DNA of 64,000 nucleotides from VXYL01 sp965116935 (lineage in GTDB: Bacteria > Pseudomonadota > Gammaproteobacteria > Pseudomonadales > Azotimanducaceae): NCBI GenBank assembly GCA_965116935.1, contig OZ220737.1, positions 806,001-870,000 on the forward strand, read 5' to 3'. Positions 50,913 to 59,315 of the stretch are shown here, one piece after another. How positions within the stretch are numbered: the stretch's first letter is position 1; every line of letters starts with the position of its first letter. The notes beneath the pieces are model-generated. The model was not told the DNA's origin, did no database searches, and worked only from the letters and a program-made list of their open reading frames with translations. The translations under genes and the position numbers were made by a program.

Positions 50913-52227
50913 CCGCCACCCGCCGCGCAATCCACACCAGCACCGCCAACGACGGCAGCACCATCACCGCCGTCAGCACGAAGAAGAGCGCCCAGTCGCC
51001 GCCCAATCCGTCCACCACCATTCCGCTGAAGGTCGTCAGCACGATGCGGCTGGAGTTGCCGAGGGAGGCCAGCGCGCCGTATTGGGCAGCCGGGTGCAGC
51101 CGGCTCGTGTAGTACGAGATGAAGGTCACGAACGCCACCGTCGAGAATGCCGAGGTGATGCCGTCCGCAATCACCGCGAGGGAGAAGAGGCGCGTGTCCG
51201 GTCCCGCCACGGCGATCCAAGAAAACAGGAGATTGGTTGCCGCCATGGCAATGCCGGCGAACAAGAGCCCCCGCACGACGCCGAAGCGACCGGCGAAGAA
51301 ACCAGCGGCAATGGAGCAGGGAACAACCACGAGCAATCCCAACCCCTTGGAATAGGTGCCGATGTCGGCGTCGCTGAACCCCACCTCCTTGTAGAACAGG
51401 ATCACCGTGCGGCCAAGGAACGCCTCCCCCACCTTGAACAGAAAGATGAAGGCAAGGAGGCCAAACGCGAGCGCGACGCCGTTTCGGCGGAAGAACTCGG
51501 CCACGGCATCAACGTAGGTGTGTTGCAGCCACTCGTGCCACGACACGCCCTGCATGGCGACCGGTCGCATGGCAGTTGCCGGTTCCCGAACGAGGAGCAG
51601 CACCAATGCCATGATGGCGGCGATCACTCCGGTCAGCAGCAGATACACCAGCGGCCAGCCCGAGGAAGCGACCAGCCAGAACGCCGCAACCCCCGGCAGC
51701 ATGTTGCCCGTCCACCAGCCGCAAGTCGCCATGGCGGCACCGTGGCCGATGAGCTCCGGCTCGTCTTCATCAATGATCGTGATGCGATAGGCATCGATGG
51801 CGAGGTCTTGGGTTGCCGACGCGACGGCGATCCCTAAGGCCAGCGCGGCCGTCAGCCAGAGGCTGAATGCCGGCCCAGTAGTCGCCAGCAACACGGTCAA
51901 GCCGATCATCACGGCTTGACACAGCACGATCCAAGACCGGCGCTGGCCAAGTCGGTGGAGCCAAGGCAGCCGCACATGATCCACAAGCGGTGCCCAGAGA
52001 AAGTTCACCGTATAGACGACGAACACCGCACCGAACAGGGTGATGGACGACCTCGTCAGTCCCTCGTCCTTGAGCCACGCGGTCATGGCAGAACCGATCA
52101 GGAGCCACGGAAAGCCGCTCGCGATGCCGAGCAGAAAGATGCGCCGGATGCGAACGTCGCGCACCAGCGCCCGTGTTAGGGATCGCAAGGAATCGCGCGG
52201 CTGGGTGCCTTCGGCTTGGTCAGTCAT
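50887..52227 (-). CDS. AmpG-like MFS muropeptide permease
   Basis: 446 aa with 12 hydrophobic segments. The start of the transport core, GIASGFPWLLIGSAMTAWL, and VYTVNFLWAPLVDH are characteristic of AmpG/PAT-family permeases, as is ASATQDLAIDAYRI. AmpG brings GlcNAc-anhydroMurNAc peptides into the cytoplasm for cell-wall recycling and indirectly controls beta-lactamase induction. Related PAT-family members import other solutes. It follows yajQ on the same strand after a repeat-rich gap, and its end overlaps the decayed ATL gene. Confidence 0.85.
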   Translation of the reverse strand: MTDQAEGTQPRDSLRSLTRALVRDVRIRRIFLLGIASGFPWLLIGSAMTAWLKDEGLTRSSITLFGAVFVVYTVNFLWAPLVDHVRLPWLHRLGQRRSWIVLCQAVMIGLTVLLATTGPAFSLWLTAALALGIAVASATQDLAIDAYRITIIDEDEPELIGHGAAMATCGWWTGNMLPGVAAFWLVASSGWPLVYLLLTGVIAAIMALVLLLVREPATAMRPVAMQGVSWHEWLQHTYVDAVAEFFRRNGVALAFGLLAFIFLFKVGEAFLGRTVILFYKEVGFSDADIGTYSKGLGLLVVVPCSIAAGFFAGRFGVVRGLLFAGIAMAATNLLFSWIAVAGPDTRLFSLAVIADGITSAFSTVAFVTFISYYTSRLHPAAQYGALASLGNSSRIVLTTFSGMVVDGLGGDWALFFVLTAVMVLPSLAVLVWIARRVAVKAPSGSG

Positions 52228-52256
52228 GCGATGGCCCCCCTCGGTGGTGGGGTTCT

Positions 52257-52285
52257 GGGGGCGAGGTCAAGATGGCCTCGCCCCC
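52257..52285. terminator. strong hairpin between yajQ and the AmpG-like gene
   Basis: Perfect 10-bp arms GGGGGCGAGG/CCTCGCCCCC with a 9-nt loop. It lies 140 bp beyond the yajQ stop and just ahead of the AmpG-like start; it could end the yajQ transcript or be a REP-like element. Confidence 0.5.
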
Positions 52286-52317
52286 AAGGGCCCTCGCAAC
52301 CGCTGGTTGCCGGCGGC

Positions 52318-52404
52318 GTAGGGGCGAGGGTTGTCCTCGCCCGTGTTCATGTGCCGAAGGGCGTCGGATCGGTCGGCGCGGACGACCACAAGGCTCGCCC
52401 CTAC
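52318..52404. repeat. 87-bp repeat with 11-bp perfect terminal inverted repeats
   Basis: GTAGGGGCGAG (52318-52328) and CTCGCCCCTAC (52394-52404) are perfect inverted repeats. A related copy lies at 50475-50556, and the start of a similar sequence (GTAGGGGCGGGGCTTGTCCCC-like) is seen near 63122. It is non-coding and intergenic. Confidence 0.65.
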
Positions 52405-52424
52405 GGGAGGTTCAGTCCGCGGCT

Positions 52425-52907
52425 TCAATCGCGAAAGTTGCTGAACTGCAGCGGCAGGTCGAAGTCCGCGTCCTTGATCGCTGCAATGATGCCTTGCAGG
52501 TCGTCCCGCTTCTTCCCGGTGACCCGAACCTGATCCCCCTGAATCTGCGTTTGCGCCTTGACCTTGCTGTCCTTCACCAGCTTCACGATGCGCCGCGCAC
52601 TGTCGCGATCGACGCCTTGCTTGAGGCCGATCATCTGCCGCTTCACCTTGCCGGCTCCTTCGACCTCGCCCGGCGCGAGCGCGCTCACGTCGAGCCGCCG
52701 CTTCGCCATCTTGTCGTGCAGGATGTCAAGCAACTGCGCCACCTGAAACTCCTCCGGCGCCCAGAGCTGCACCTGCTCTCCTTCGAGGGAAACCCCTGCA
52801 TCCACGCCACGAAAGTCGAACCGCCCCCGCAGCTCCCGCGCCGCCTGATCGACGACGTTGCGAACCTCTTGCAGATCGATCTCAGACACCACATCAAACG
52901 AAGGCAT
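52425..52907 (-). CDS. yajQ: YajQ-family nucleotide-binding protein
   Basis: 160 aa from the ATG at 52907 (MPSFDVVSEIDLQEVRNVVDQA), the conserved family start; an ATG 11 codons upstream is rejected. The two ferredoxin-like halves and GKKRDDLQGIIAAIKDADFDLPLQFSNFRD at the end are diagnostic. YajQ proteins bind cyclic di-GMP or other nucleotides and modulate transcription in several Gammaproteobacteria. It has its own transcript, downstream of nothing on the same strand for at least 70 bp. Confidence 0.93.
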   Translation of the reverse strand: MPSFDVVSEIDLQEVRNVVDQAARELRGRFDFRGVDAGVSLEGEQVQLWAPEEFQVAQLLDILHDKMAKRRLDVSALAPGEVEGAGKVKRQMIGLKQGVDRDSARRIVKLVKDSKVKAQTQIQGDQVRVTGKKRDDLQGIIAAIKDADFDLPLQFSNFRD

Positions 52908-52982
52908 GACGACTCCCGCGAGCAAAACGGACGCGATCATAAACCGCGCCCCGGAGCGTCGCGCAGGATCGTTGACGGGGCG

Positions 52983-53464
52983 CTACTTCTCCGAAGGTGT
53001 CGCTGTGCTCGTTTGCAGTTCGTTAGCCCACAGTTCACGCAGCTCCTCTGCCGTTCCGCCACGAATGTGGATGCCGAAGCGCAGCCGTTCTTTGCCGCTT
53101 GCGTCAGCTAGGGCCATGGAAGCTGGGCTGGCATCCCGAGCGACGAGTGCAGGTTCTGATCGCACGATCCGATCCAGTTGGCGGTGGGGGCTGCCTTGGT
53201 GAGATACAGCGAACGGAAGCGGTATGCGCCTTCGTCGTGGCGGTTGACGGAAAGCACCAGACGATGCGACTCGCCCGTGGGCGAGGACATGGAGGCTTCC
53301 GCCATCTCGCCAAGGCGCACGAGCAGGCGAGGGGAGAACAGGGGCTTGCCGTCGCGCTCGATGCTGACACTGACGATGGCCGAGTCCGGGGTGGCGGCGC
53401 CGATGGGTGCGGCGGCACCTGTCGACGCCAAGGCGAAGGCGAGCGCAAAAGCAACGAAACGCAT
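52983..53464 (-). pseudogene. small exported protein, copy 1, frameshifted
   Basis: Paralogue of the intact gene at 54985-55455, about 85-90% identical. From the ATG at 53464 the signal peptide (MRFVAFALAFALASTGAAA) and first ~97 residues are in frame. A tandem GATCC duplication (53166-53170 and 53171-53175) then adds 5 nt and shifts the frame after TANW, giving a premature stop at 53108. The C-terminal part (SMALADASGKERLRFGIHI) remains readable in the other frame to 52983. Confidence 0.88.
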
Positions 53465-53533
53465 GGTTACCTTCCTTTAGGCATTCCACCCGACCGCAGT
53501 ATGGCAGATGCCAACGCGGCGGCTCTGGTTACC

Positions 53534-54109
53534 ATGCGCGGTGTCGACCAAAGGCGTTGGAGGCGACCCATCGCTCGCAACCGAATTGACCGCGTGACGA
53601 CTCGTTCCGGGGACGCCGGTGCCACGTCGCTGGCGGACGGGCGGCGGTATGCCAAGCACGATATCGCCATCGAAGTGGTGGGCGCACTCGATGAAGCCAA
53701 TAGCTTCCTTGGTTTGCTTGCCGCCGGCACGACCGAGTTCGGAGAGGAGCTGGCGCTCGTTCAATCGCGCCTGTTCGATGCGGGGGCGGCGGTGGCGACG
53801 GGCGGTTCGGCGGTCGATTGGGAGGCCGAGACAGGGCGCATCGAGGAGATGACGGAACGCTTGAACGAGTCGCTCGAGCCCCTTGCCGAGTTCGTTCTAC
53901 CGGGTGGCGGCGAAGCGGCGGCGCGTTGTCACGTGGCGCGAACCGTAGTGCGACGCGCCGAGCGGACGTTTTGGCTCTTGGCTGAGGACAAGCCGGCACT
54001 CGCCAAGACGGGCATTGGCGGCTGGCTCAATCGCGTCTCGGACCTCTTGTTCGTGGTGGCGCGGCGGCTCGCCCAGGAGGAACGCCTCTGGCGGCCGGCG
54101 AGGACTTGA
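53534..54109 (+). CDS. cob(I)alamin adenosyltransferase (PduO-type ATR)
   Basis: 191 aa from the ATG at 53534; an ATG at 53501 and a GTG at 53597 are alternatives, and none has a clear ribosome-binding site. The ATP-binding N-terminus TTRSGDAGATSLADGRR, the helical VGALDEANSFLGLL, and CHVARTVVRRAERTF...LNRVSDLLFVVAR are PduO-type hallmarks. It makes adenosylcobalamin from cob(I)alamin and ATP. It is divergent from the frameshifted exported-protein gene. A deleted copy of the same gene lies at 55501-55794. Confidence 0.88.
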   Translation: MRGVDQRRWRRPIARNRIDRVTTRSGDAGATSLADGRRYAKHDIAIEVVGALDEANSFLGLLAAGTTEFGEELALVQSRLFDAGAAVATGGSAVDWEAETGRIEEMTERLNESLEPLAEFVLPGGGEAAARCHVARTVVRRAERTFWLLAEDKPALAKTGIGGWLNRVSDLLFVVARRLAQEERLWRPART

Positions 54110-54432
54110 GCGGAAGTCACAGCCTAGTGGATCCTTGGGCTCGAGCGGTCCGCGCGGACCAAGCGCTACCGGAACTCCAACGGGCGTGACGGAGAAGGGC
54201 TTCTTCGCGAACGGGGACGCACATAGTCGCCGGCCGAGGGTCTTGGAAGGTGTCGAGCTAGCAGATGCAATTCGAGCTCCGACACGCGGCCCACTTCGAG
54301 CAGAGGCGCGCCACCATGTACGCGGGCTAGTCCTTCGACGCAGGTGGTACACACCGCCACAACATGGAGCAGCAGGGATCCGAAAAGCGCGGCTTTCAGG
54401 GTGATTCGCACGACACCGACTCGTGCTCACGG
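54110..54432. other. decayed region with a fragment resembling the HlyD-family adaptor
   Basis: No intact gene. About 62 bp at 54264-54325 match 58216-58277 of the RND adaptor gene at roughly 85% identity, in the same orientation. The rest is not recognised. Confidence 0.5.
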
Positions 54433-54768
54433 TCAGGCGCGGACACTCTGACACGCAAGGGAATGCGTTGACCAGCACGCCGATGAGCCGCAACCACTAT
54501 ATCTGCGGCATTGGGCCGCCATGCTCGAAACGCCGAGGTACGAGTATGCGACGACGGAACCTTCTGTCATCTGATCGCCCTCGAAATCGAAAGAGCACGA
54601 GTCGAGCCACCAACTCTCGCTTTCACCTTCGTGCATTGAACGGCCTATATCAGCACACACATACATGCTGCGGATGGCGTCCTGCTCAGACGCGTCGTTA
54701 GCGAAGGAGGCCCAAATGACCAACCCGAAGAAGAGAACGACGACCCCGAGGCCTAGAGCACCACGCAT
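54433..54768 (-). CDS. possible small membrane or secreted protein
   Basis: 111 aa with a clear N-terminal hydrophobic segment (about residues 3-22, LGLGVVVLFFGLVIWASF) followed by a Cys-containing, acidic part (YVCADIGRS...WWLDSCSFDFEGD). No ribosome-binding site precedes the ATG, and the last third (CWSTHSLACQSVRA) looks random, so the frame may be truncated or decayed. It lies between the two copies of a tandem duplication. No family is recognised. Confidence 0.35.
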   Translation of the reverse strand: MRGALGLGVVVLFFGLVIWASFANDASEQDAIRSMYVCADIGRSMHEGESESWWLDSCSFDFEGDQMTEGSVVAYSYLGVSSMAAQCRRYSGCGSSACWSTHSLACQSVRA

Positions 54769-54984
54769 GCGCTAAATCCCGGAAAAGCCGACGATGCCGA
54801 ACGCTCGACTTGCCTTCACCCTACGGCCTCCTCCCCGGAACTCGTAGCCGCCCTGCAAGGGGTTCTATGCGAATCGGGTTCTCGACGCGACGACCGTGCG
54901 TTCGACCAGAGGCGTCGATACCGTCAGCTTGCAGGACATCACACGTCCTCTCTATATGAGCTCGGGTAGCGTCGACGTCGAGCA

Positions 54985-55455
54985 TCACTGTGGAGACGCT
55001 GGGCTCGTTTGCAGTTCGCGAGCCCACATTTCGCGCAGCTTCTCAGCCGTTCCGCCACGAATGTGGATGCCGAAGCGCAGCCGTTCGTTGCCGCTTGCGT
55101 CAGCTAGGGCCATGGAAGCTGGGGTGGCATCCTGGGCGACAAATGCCGGCTCTGATCGCACGATCCAGTTGGCGGTGGGCGCAGCCTTGGTGAGGTATAG
55201 CGATCGGAAGCGGTATGCACCTTCGTCGCTGCGGTTGACGGAAAGCACCAGACGATGCGACTCGCCCGTGGGCGAGGACATCGAGGCTTCGGCCATCTGG
55301 CCAAGGCGCACGAGCAGGCGAGGGGAGAACACGGACTTCCCGTCGCGCTCGATGCTGACATTGAGGATGGCCGAGTCTGGGGCCGCGGCTCCGATTGGTG
55401 CTGAGGCACCCGTCGGTGCCAAGACCAAAGCGAGCGCAAACGCAACAAAACGCAC
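54985..55455 (-). CDS. small exported protein, copy 2 (intact)
   Basis: 156 aa. A signal peptide (MRFVAFALALVLAPTGASA) leads a beta-rich domain: LNVSIERDGKSVFSPRLLVRLGQMAEASM...HRLVLSVNRSDEGAYRFRSLYLT. The pattern of exporting a small beta domain with SIERDGK and PRLLVRLG resembles proteins that shield or sense in the periplasm, but the family is not recognised. It is intact, while its duplicate at 52983-53464 is frameshifted. It is divergent from a deleted adenosyltransferase copy, mirroring the gene order of the other copy. Confidence 0.75.
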   Translation of the reverse strand: MRFVAFALALVLAPTGASAPIGAAAPDSAILNVSIERDGKSVFSPRLLVRLGQMAEASMSSPTGESHRLVLSVNRSDEGAYRFRSLYLTKAAPTANWIVRSEPAFVAQDATPASMALADASGNERLRFGIHIRGGTAEKLREMWARELQTSPASPQ

Positions 55456-55500
55456 GGTTAACCTTCCTTCAGCATTCCACCCGGCCGCAGTGTATCGCAG

Positions 55501-55794
55501 ATGCCAACGCCGCAGCTCTGGTTACCATGCGCGGAGTCGACCGAAGGCGTGGGAGGCGACTCCATCGCTCGCAATCGAACTGACCGTGTGACGACTCGTT
55601 CCGGGACGCCGGTGCCACGTCGCTCGCAGAAGCCAATAGCTTCCTTGGTTTGCTTGCCGCCGGCACGAGCGAGTTCGGAGAGAAGCTGGCGCTCGTTCAA
55701 TCGAGCCTGTTCAATCGCGTATCGGACCTCTTGTTTCGTGATGGCTCGCGTCGTCGCGCAGGAGGAAACGTCTCTGGCGCCGGTGAGAACTTGA
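55501..55794 (+). pseudogene. cobalamin adenosyltransferase, copy 2, internally deleted
   Basis: Matches 53505-54115 but lacks about 60 nt after the TTRSG region and about 255 nt in the middle, plus a 1-nt deletion (GGGACG for GGGGACG). The remaining pieces (leader, EANSFLGLLAAG, VSDLL, QEE) are in order. The ATP-binding loop and most helices are gone, so it cannot be functional. Confidence 0.88.
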
Positions 55795-56078
55795 GCTAAG
55801 GACATAGGTAGGTGGTCTGCACGGTCAAGAAAAGGGCGTCCTTGGCGCGCCGGGGGTAGTGTGTCGTCGCTGCGTCTCGGCACGCCCGTAAGCACTCCGT
55901 CGTGGTAGCTCATAACACACTCGCGGCGGCTTGGCGCTATCAGGTACGCCCGCTACAACGGCGGTTGTCGGAGGCGAATCGATAGGGTCGCTGTGCTTCG
56001 GTGTCGGCCGGCTGCGGTATGATCGAGTTTTGATGCGTTGCTTCACTTGAGGAGCTGCGTGACACAAAGCGGTTCGCC

Positions 56079-57383
56079 ATGCATCGCCTGATTGACTTCA
56101 AGAACTTCGCCCGAGCAGAGTTGAACCTGTTCGAGCCGTTGACCGTCTTGCTCGGCAAGAACGGCTCCGGGAAGACCAACCTCATCGAGGGCGTTGAGTT
56201 GTTGGCGGCGTTGGCTCGCGGCACCCCACTGAACGGGATCACTGACATCGGTCGTGGCGGTACGTTCGAGGTGCGCGGCGGGTTGCAGTCTTGCATTCGG
56301 TTTGGAAGACGGCGGCTCGGACTGCGTTTCAACCAAGCCTCCATCGAAATCGAGAAGAGCAACCAACCGGTCGATTACTCCATCGAGGTTGCTAGACTCG
56401 GGAAAGGCCTCCAACTGTCAGCAGAGAAACTGCGGGTCGGTGACCGCGTCTTGTTCGACGCGGAGAATCCCGACGGTGAGTTGATGAGGGTCACGTACGA
56501 TAACTTCTCGCGAGGCAAGAACCCAACGCGGCAAATCTCCGCTTCTCGCTCGGTCCTCTCTCGGTACGAGGAACTCATCCAAGGCAGTCGGGCAAACAGT
56601 CCTCGGCTGCACCAATGGAGCGGGGTCGTGGGTGGCGTTCGGCGCTACCTGCGGGAGGCCTACATCTTCGACCCCCAGCCGAAGGCAATGCGCGAGTACG
56701 CGCGCGTCGATTTGACCGCAGAGCTTTTGCGTGGCGGTGCCAACCTCTCGGCGGTACTTCATGCGCTGAGCCAAGGAAATGAGGAAGGGCTTAAGTCATT
56801 GCAGCGCATAACGGAGGTCGTCCGACAGATTCCGGAGGAGCCCTTTGCTGAGATCGGGTTTGTCGAGACAAGCCTCGGGGATGTGATGGCGGGATTCGTC
56901 CCGGATGCGGGAACGGAGAAAAACAAAAAAGGCAGGGATTTGGTTGACGCACGCCTCCTGTCCGACGGCACGTTGCGAATGCTCGCGATCATTACGGCGC
57001 TTGAGACCGTTCCGAGCCCTTCGCGCATCGTCATCGAGGAGTTCGACAACGGACTGCACCCGAGCCGCGTCGCACTCTTGGTCCGCCATCTACACGAGAC
57101 GGCCAGCCGCCGGAAGTTGAACGTGCTCGTGACCACGCACAACCCGGCATTCATGGACGCCTTGGAGGAAAGGACGAATGGCGTTCTGATCTGTCACGGT
57201 GACGAGTCTGGCGGCGGAGCCCAAGTGACACGCCTGGGCGATATGGACATCGCAGGCACGATTGCGCTTCGAGGTGGTTTGGGTGATTTTGTGACTCGCG
57301 GTGCACTCGAAGCGCATCTTGCGCCGGACTTCGCGCAAAGGCGTTCCGAGGAGGCGCGGGAGTGGCTCGCGTCGCTGTCTTGA
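56079..57383 (+). CDS. AAA_21/ABC-type ATPase paired with a PIN-domain protein
   Basis: 434 aa. Walker A is GKNGSGKT (26-33), the ABC-like signature LSDGT (294-298), Walker B with the catalytic Glu is IVIEEFDNGLHP (317-328), and the switch His is in TTHNP (352-356). The N-terminus (MHRLIDFKNFARAELNLFEP) is typical of AAA_21/RecF-like ATPases. These commonly serve as gates or sensors for an effector nuclease. The PIN gene overlaps its last 22 nt and has its own strong ribosome-binding site inside this gene. A weak TTGCTTCACTTGA-rich region precedes the ATG. Sequence similarity to the ATPase at 4570-5754 is limited to the shared motifs. Confidence 0.85.
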   Translation: MHRLIDFKNFARAELNLFEPLTVLLGKNGSGKTNLIEGVELLAALARGTPLNGITDIGRGGTFEVRGGLQSCIRFGRRRLGLRFNQASIEIEKSNQPVDYSIEVARLGKGLQLSAEKLRVGDRVLFDAENPDGELMRVTYDNFSRGKNPTRQISASRSVLSRYEELIQGSRANSPRLHQWSGVVGGVRRYLREAYIFDPQPKAMREYARVDLTAELLRGGANLSAVLHALSQGNEEGLKSLQRITEVVRQIPEEPFAEIGFVETSLGDVMAGFVPDAGTEKNKKGRDLVDARLLSDGTLRMLAIITALETVPSPSRIVIEEFDNGLHPSRVALLVRHLHETASRRKLNVLVTTHNPAFMDALEERTNGVLICHGDESGGGAQVTRLGDMDIAGTIALRGGLGDFVTRGALEAHLAPDFAQRRSEEAREWLASLS

Positions 57384-57862
57384 GCAACGCCGCGATATTG
57401 GACACATCTTGGCTACTCGAACTTTACAAAGTGCCGGGTTACTTCAAGGAATCTCGAACACCCTTCGTCCGCGAAGAGACCGATCGGCTACTGAAGGCAG
57501 GTTGGGAGTTGTTTGTCACTGCGCCGGTGCTTTTCGAAGTCGCGAGCCACATCAACCACGTTCGAGATGGCGGGCGACGACACACGCTCGGCGAAAGGCT
57601 GCAACGGGACATCGAGCATTCCGTTCAACGAGGCAACCCTTGGACCATCGCATCGTTCAGGCCGCAAATTCTACTCCGGTCGCAGGACATCCTCCGTTTG
57701 GCTGCCCGGTTCTTGGAGTCCACCGGCCCCAATTACTCATTCGCCGACATTTCCATCATCGATCTGGCAGAAGAGCTTCGCCGCGCCCCGCGTTCGCGAG
57801 CAGTCCAGATCCTCGCCTTCGACCAGCAGCTCATCGCTTACTCCGACAGCGAAAACGCGTAA
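57362..57862 (+). CDS. PIN-domain putative ribonuclease
   Basis: 166 aa from a GTG at 57362, which has GAGGAGG at ideal spacing; a TTG at 57380 would give a 4-nt overlap instead. The PIN acidic quartet is visible: Asp14 (ILDTSWLL), Glu59 (PVLFEVASHI), Asp129 and Asp134 (SFADISIIDLA), with Asp154 in LAFDQQL. PIN domains are metal-dependent RNases, best known as VapC toxins, but no VapB-like antitoxin is adjacent; the partner is an ATPase. Its start lies inside the ATPase gene, so production is coupled. Confidence 0.85.
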   Translation: MARVAVLSNAAILDTSWLLELYKVPGYFKESRTPFVREETDRLLKAGWELFVTAPVLFEVASHINHVRDGGRRHTLGERLQRDIEHSVQRGNPWTIASFRPQILLRSQDILRLAARFLESTGPNYSFADISIIDLAEELRRAPRSRAVQILAFDQQLIAYSDSENA

Positions 57863-57921
57863 CCAGTGTTCACACCAACGGTGCGCCACCGTAGCAAGAG
57901 ATTGGGCGTACGAGCTCGGCC

Positions 57922-59301
57922 TTACCGAGACGCCACGGCGGAGTCGTCCATTGTGGTCGAGGCGTCTTCCGGTGGCTCCTCTGTGGCGACGCGCAGGCCC
58001 GTCATGGCGTTGCCGAGTTGGGTGGTGAGGATTTGGGCACCGGCGTGGATGTCGGCGGAGCGGATGAGGACGCGCTCGCCCTCGTCGCCGTCGGCGCGAC
58101 CGACGCGTTCCACCGTTACGCCGCGCAGGCGTCCCTCTTCCACTAGGTATACGCGGTCTTCGCCGAATATGGCTTGTTCGGGGGCGGCGATCACCGAGTC
58201 CACGGCGGGCAGGTGCAATTCGAGCTCCACCACGCGGCCCACTTCAAGCAGCGTCGCGCCGCCTTGCACGCGGAACAGGCCATCGACTCCGGCCGTGCCG
58301 CTGTCCACGTGTCCTGACAGGCGATTCAAGGAGGCATGGAGGTTTGGCTGGGTGAGGAGCTTGGCCGGCAGGCTGGTGCCGGCGCGAGCCCCGAGGGCAT
58401 TGCGCACGGTGGCCAGCGCCCGGCCCGGAATCTGCGCCCGCACCTCCAGCGCTGCGGTGTCGTAAACGTCCACCACTACCTCGCCGGGGCCCACCCGTTC
58501 GCCGGGCGCAACCACAACTCTCGCCACGCGTCCGTGGTAGGGCGAGCGAATCCGTGTGCGCTGCACGGCAAGCTCTGCTTCCGCCAGCAACGCTTCGCTG
58601 CGGCGTAGCCGCGCTTCGCTCATGGCCAAGCGGTTGGCGAAATCCTCCACCGCGCCTTCGGCCTGGCGCAAGGCGATGGCTTGCTGGTGCGCCTGCCGTT
58701 CGATGGTGTCGAACAGGGTCTCGGATACCGCGGAGTTCTGGCGCAGTTCCTTGTGCCGCTTGAGGTCCTTGACGGTCAGCTCGACCAGCTTGCGCTGGTG
58801 TTCCAGCGTCGCTCTATCGTCCTTGCCGGCAAGCTGGAGCGAAGCGAGATTGGCACGCGCTTCCTCGACATCGGCGCGGCGTTGTTCGGCCATCAGGCGG
58901 GTATCGCGGTCGTCGAGCACGACGAGCACATCGCCCCGTTCCACGTGTTGGCCCTCGACTGCCGGCACTTCGACCACTTCTGCCGCGAGGGCAGAGGCAA
59001 GCGAGGACACGCGCGGCGTCTCCACGCGCCCGACGAGGCGTAGTTCCGGGGCGATGGCCGCCGGCTCCGCCACCATGGTGTTGACCTCCCAAGCGGTCTC
59101 CTCCTGGGCAACGAGTTCCGGTTCCGGTGCCATTGCGACGAGCAGGGTGATGACGGCCGCGGTGGCCACCACGAGCAGCAAGAACACGCGAGTGCCGGTC
59201 CAGCCAAGCTGCGCCCGTGCCTGCGCCACGCTCTTGATGCGTCGCCAGATAGCGGCGGGCGAAAGCCACGTGCGTTTGTCGTTCTCTTCCTTCATTCGCA
59301 T
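57922..59301 (-). CDS. RND efflux periplasmic adaptor (HlyD/MFP family)
   Basis: 459 aa. A cytoplasmic basic start and one transmembrane segment (about 38-57, RVFLLLVVATAAVITLLVAM) lead to the lipoyl half-motif (EVVEVPAVEGQHVERGDVLVVLDDRD), a long coiled-coil hairpin (about 130-225) and RIRSPYHGRVARVVVAPGERVGPGE, then the beta-barrel and membrane-proximal domains. It links the inner-membrane pump to an outer-membrane channel. It is the second gene of the operon, 14 nt after the pump gene, the reverse of the usual order. It converges on the PIN gene. Confidence 0.9.
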   Translation of the reverse strand: MRMKEENDKRTWLSPAAIWRRIKSVAQARAQLGWTGTRVFLLLVVATAAVITLLVAMAPEPELVAQEETAWEVNTMVAEPAAIAPELRLVGRVETPRVSSLASALAAEVVEVPAVEGQHVERGDVLVVLDDRDTRLMAEQRRADVEEARANLASLQLAGKDDRATLEHQRKLVELTVKDLKRHKELRQNSAVSETLFDTIERQAHQQAIALRQAEGAVEDFANRLAMSEARLRRSEALLAEAELAVQRTRIRSPYHGRVARVVVAPGERVGPGEVVVDVYDTAALEVRAQIPGRALATVRNALGARAGTSLPAKLLTQPNLHASLNRLSGHVDSGTAGVDGLFRVQGGATLLEVGRVVELELHLPAVDSVIAAPEQAIFGEDRVYLVEEGRLRGVTVERVGRADGDEGERVLIRSADIHAGAQILTTQLGNAMTGLRVATEEPPEDASTTMDDSAVASR

Positions 59302-59315
59302 GTTCTCCGGAGATT

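Noticed and set aside
53099..53533. Upstream extension of the cobalamin adenosyltransferase frame
   Set aside because: It runs antisense through the frameshifted exported-protein gene and lacks conserved residues before the ATP-binding motif.
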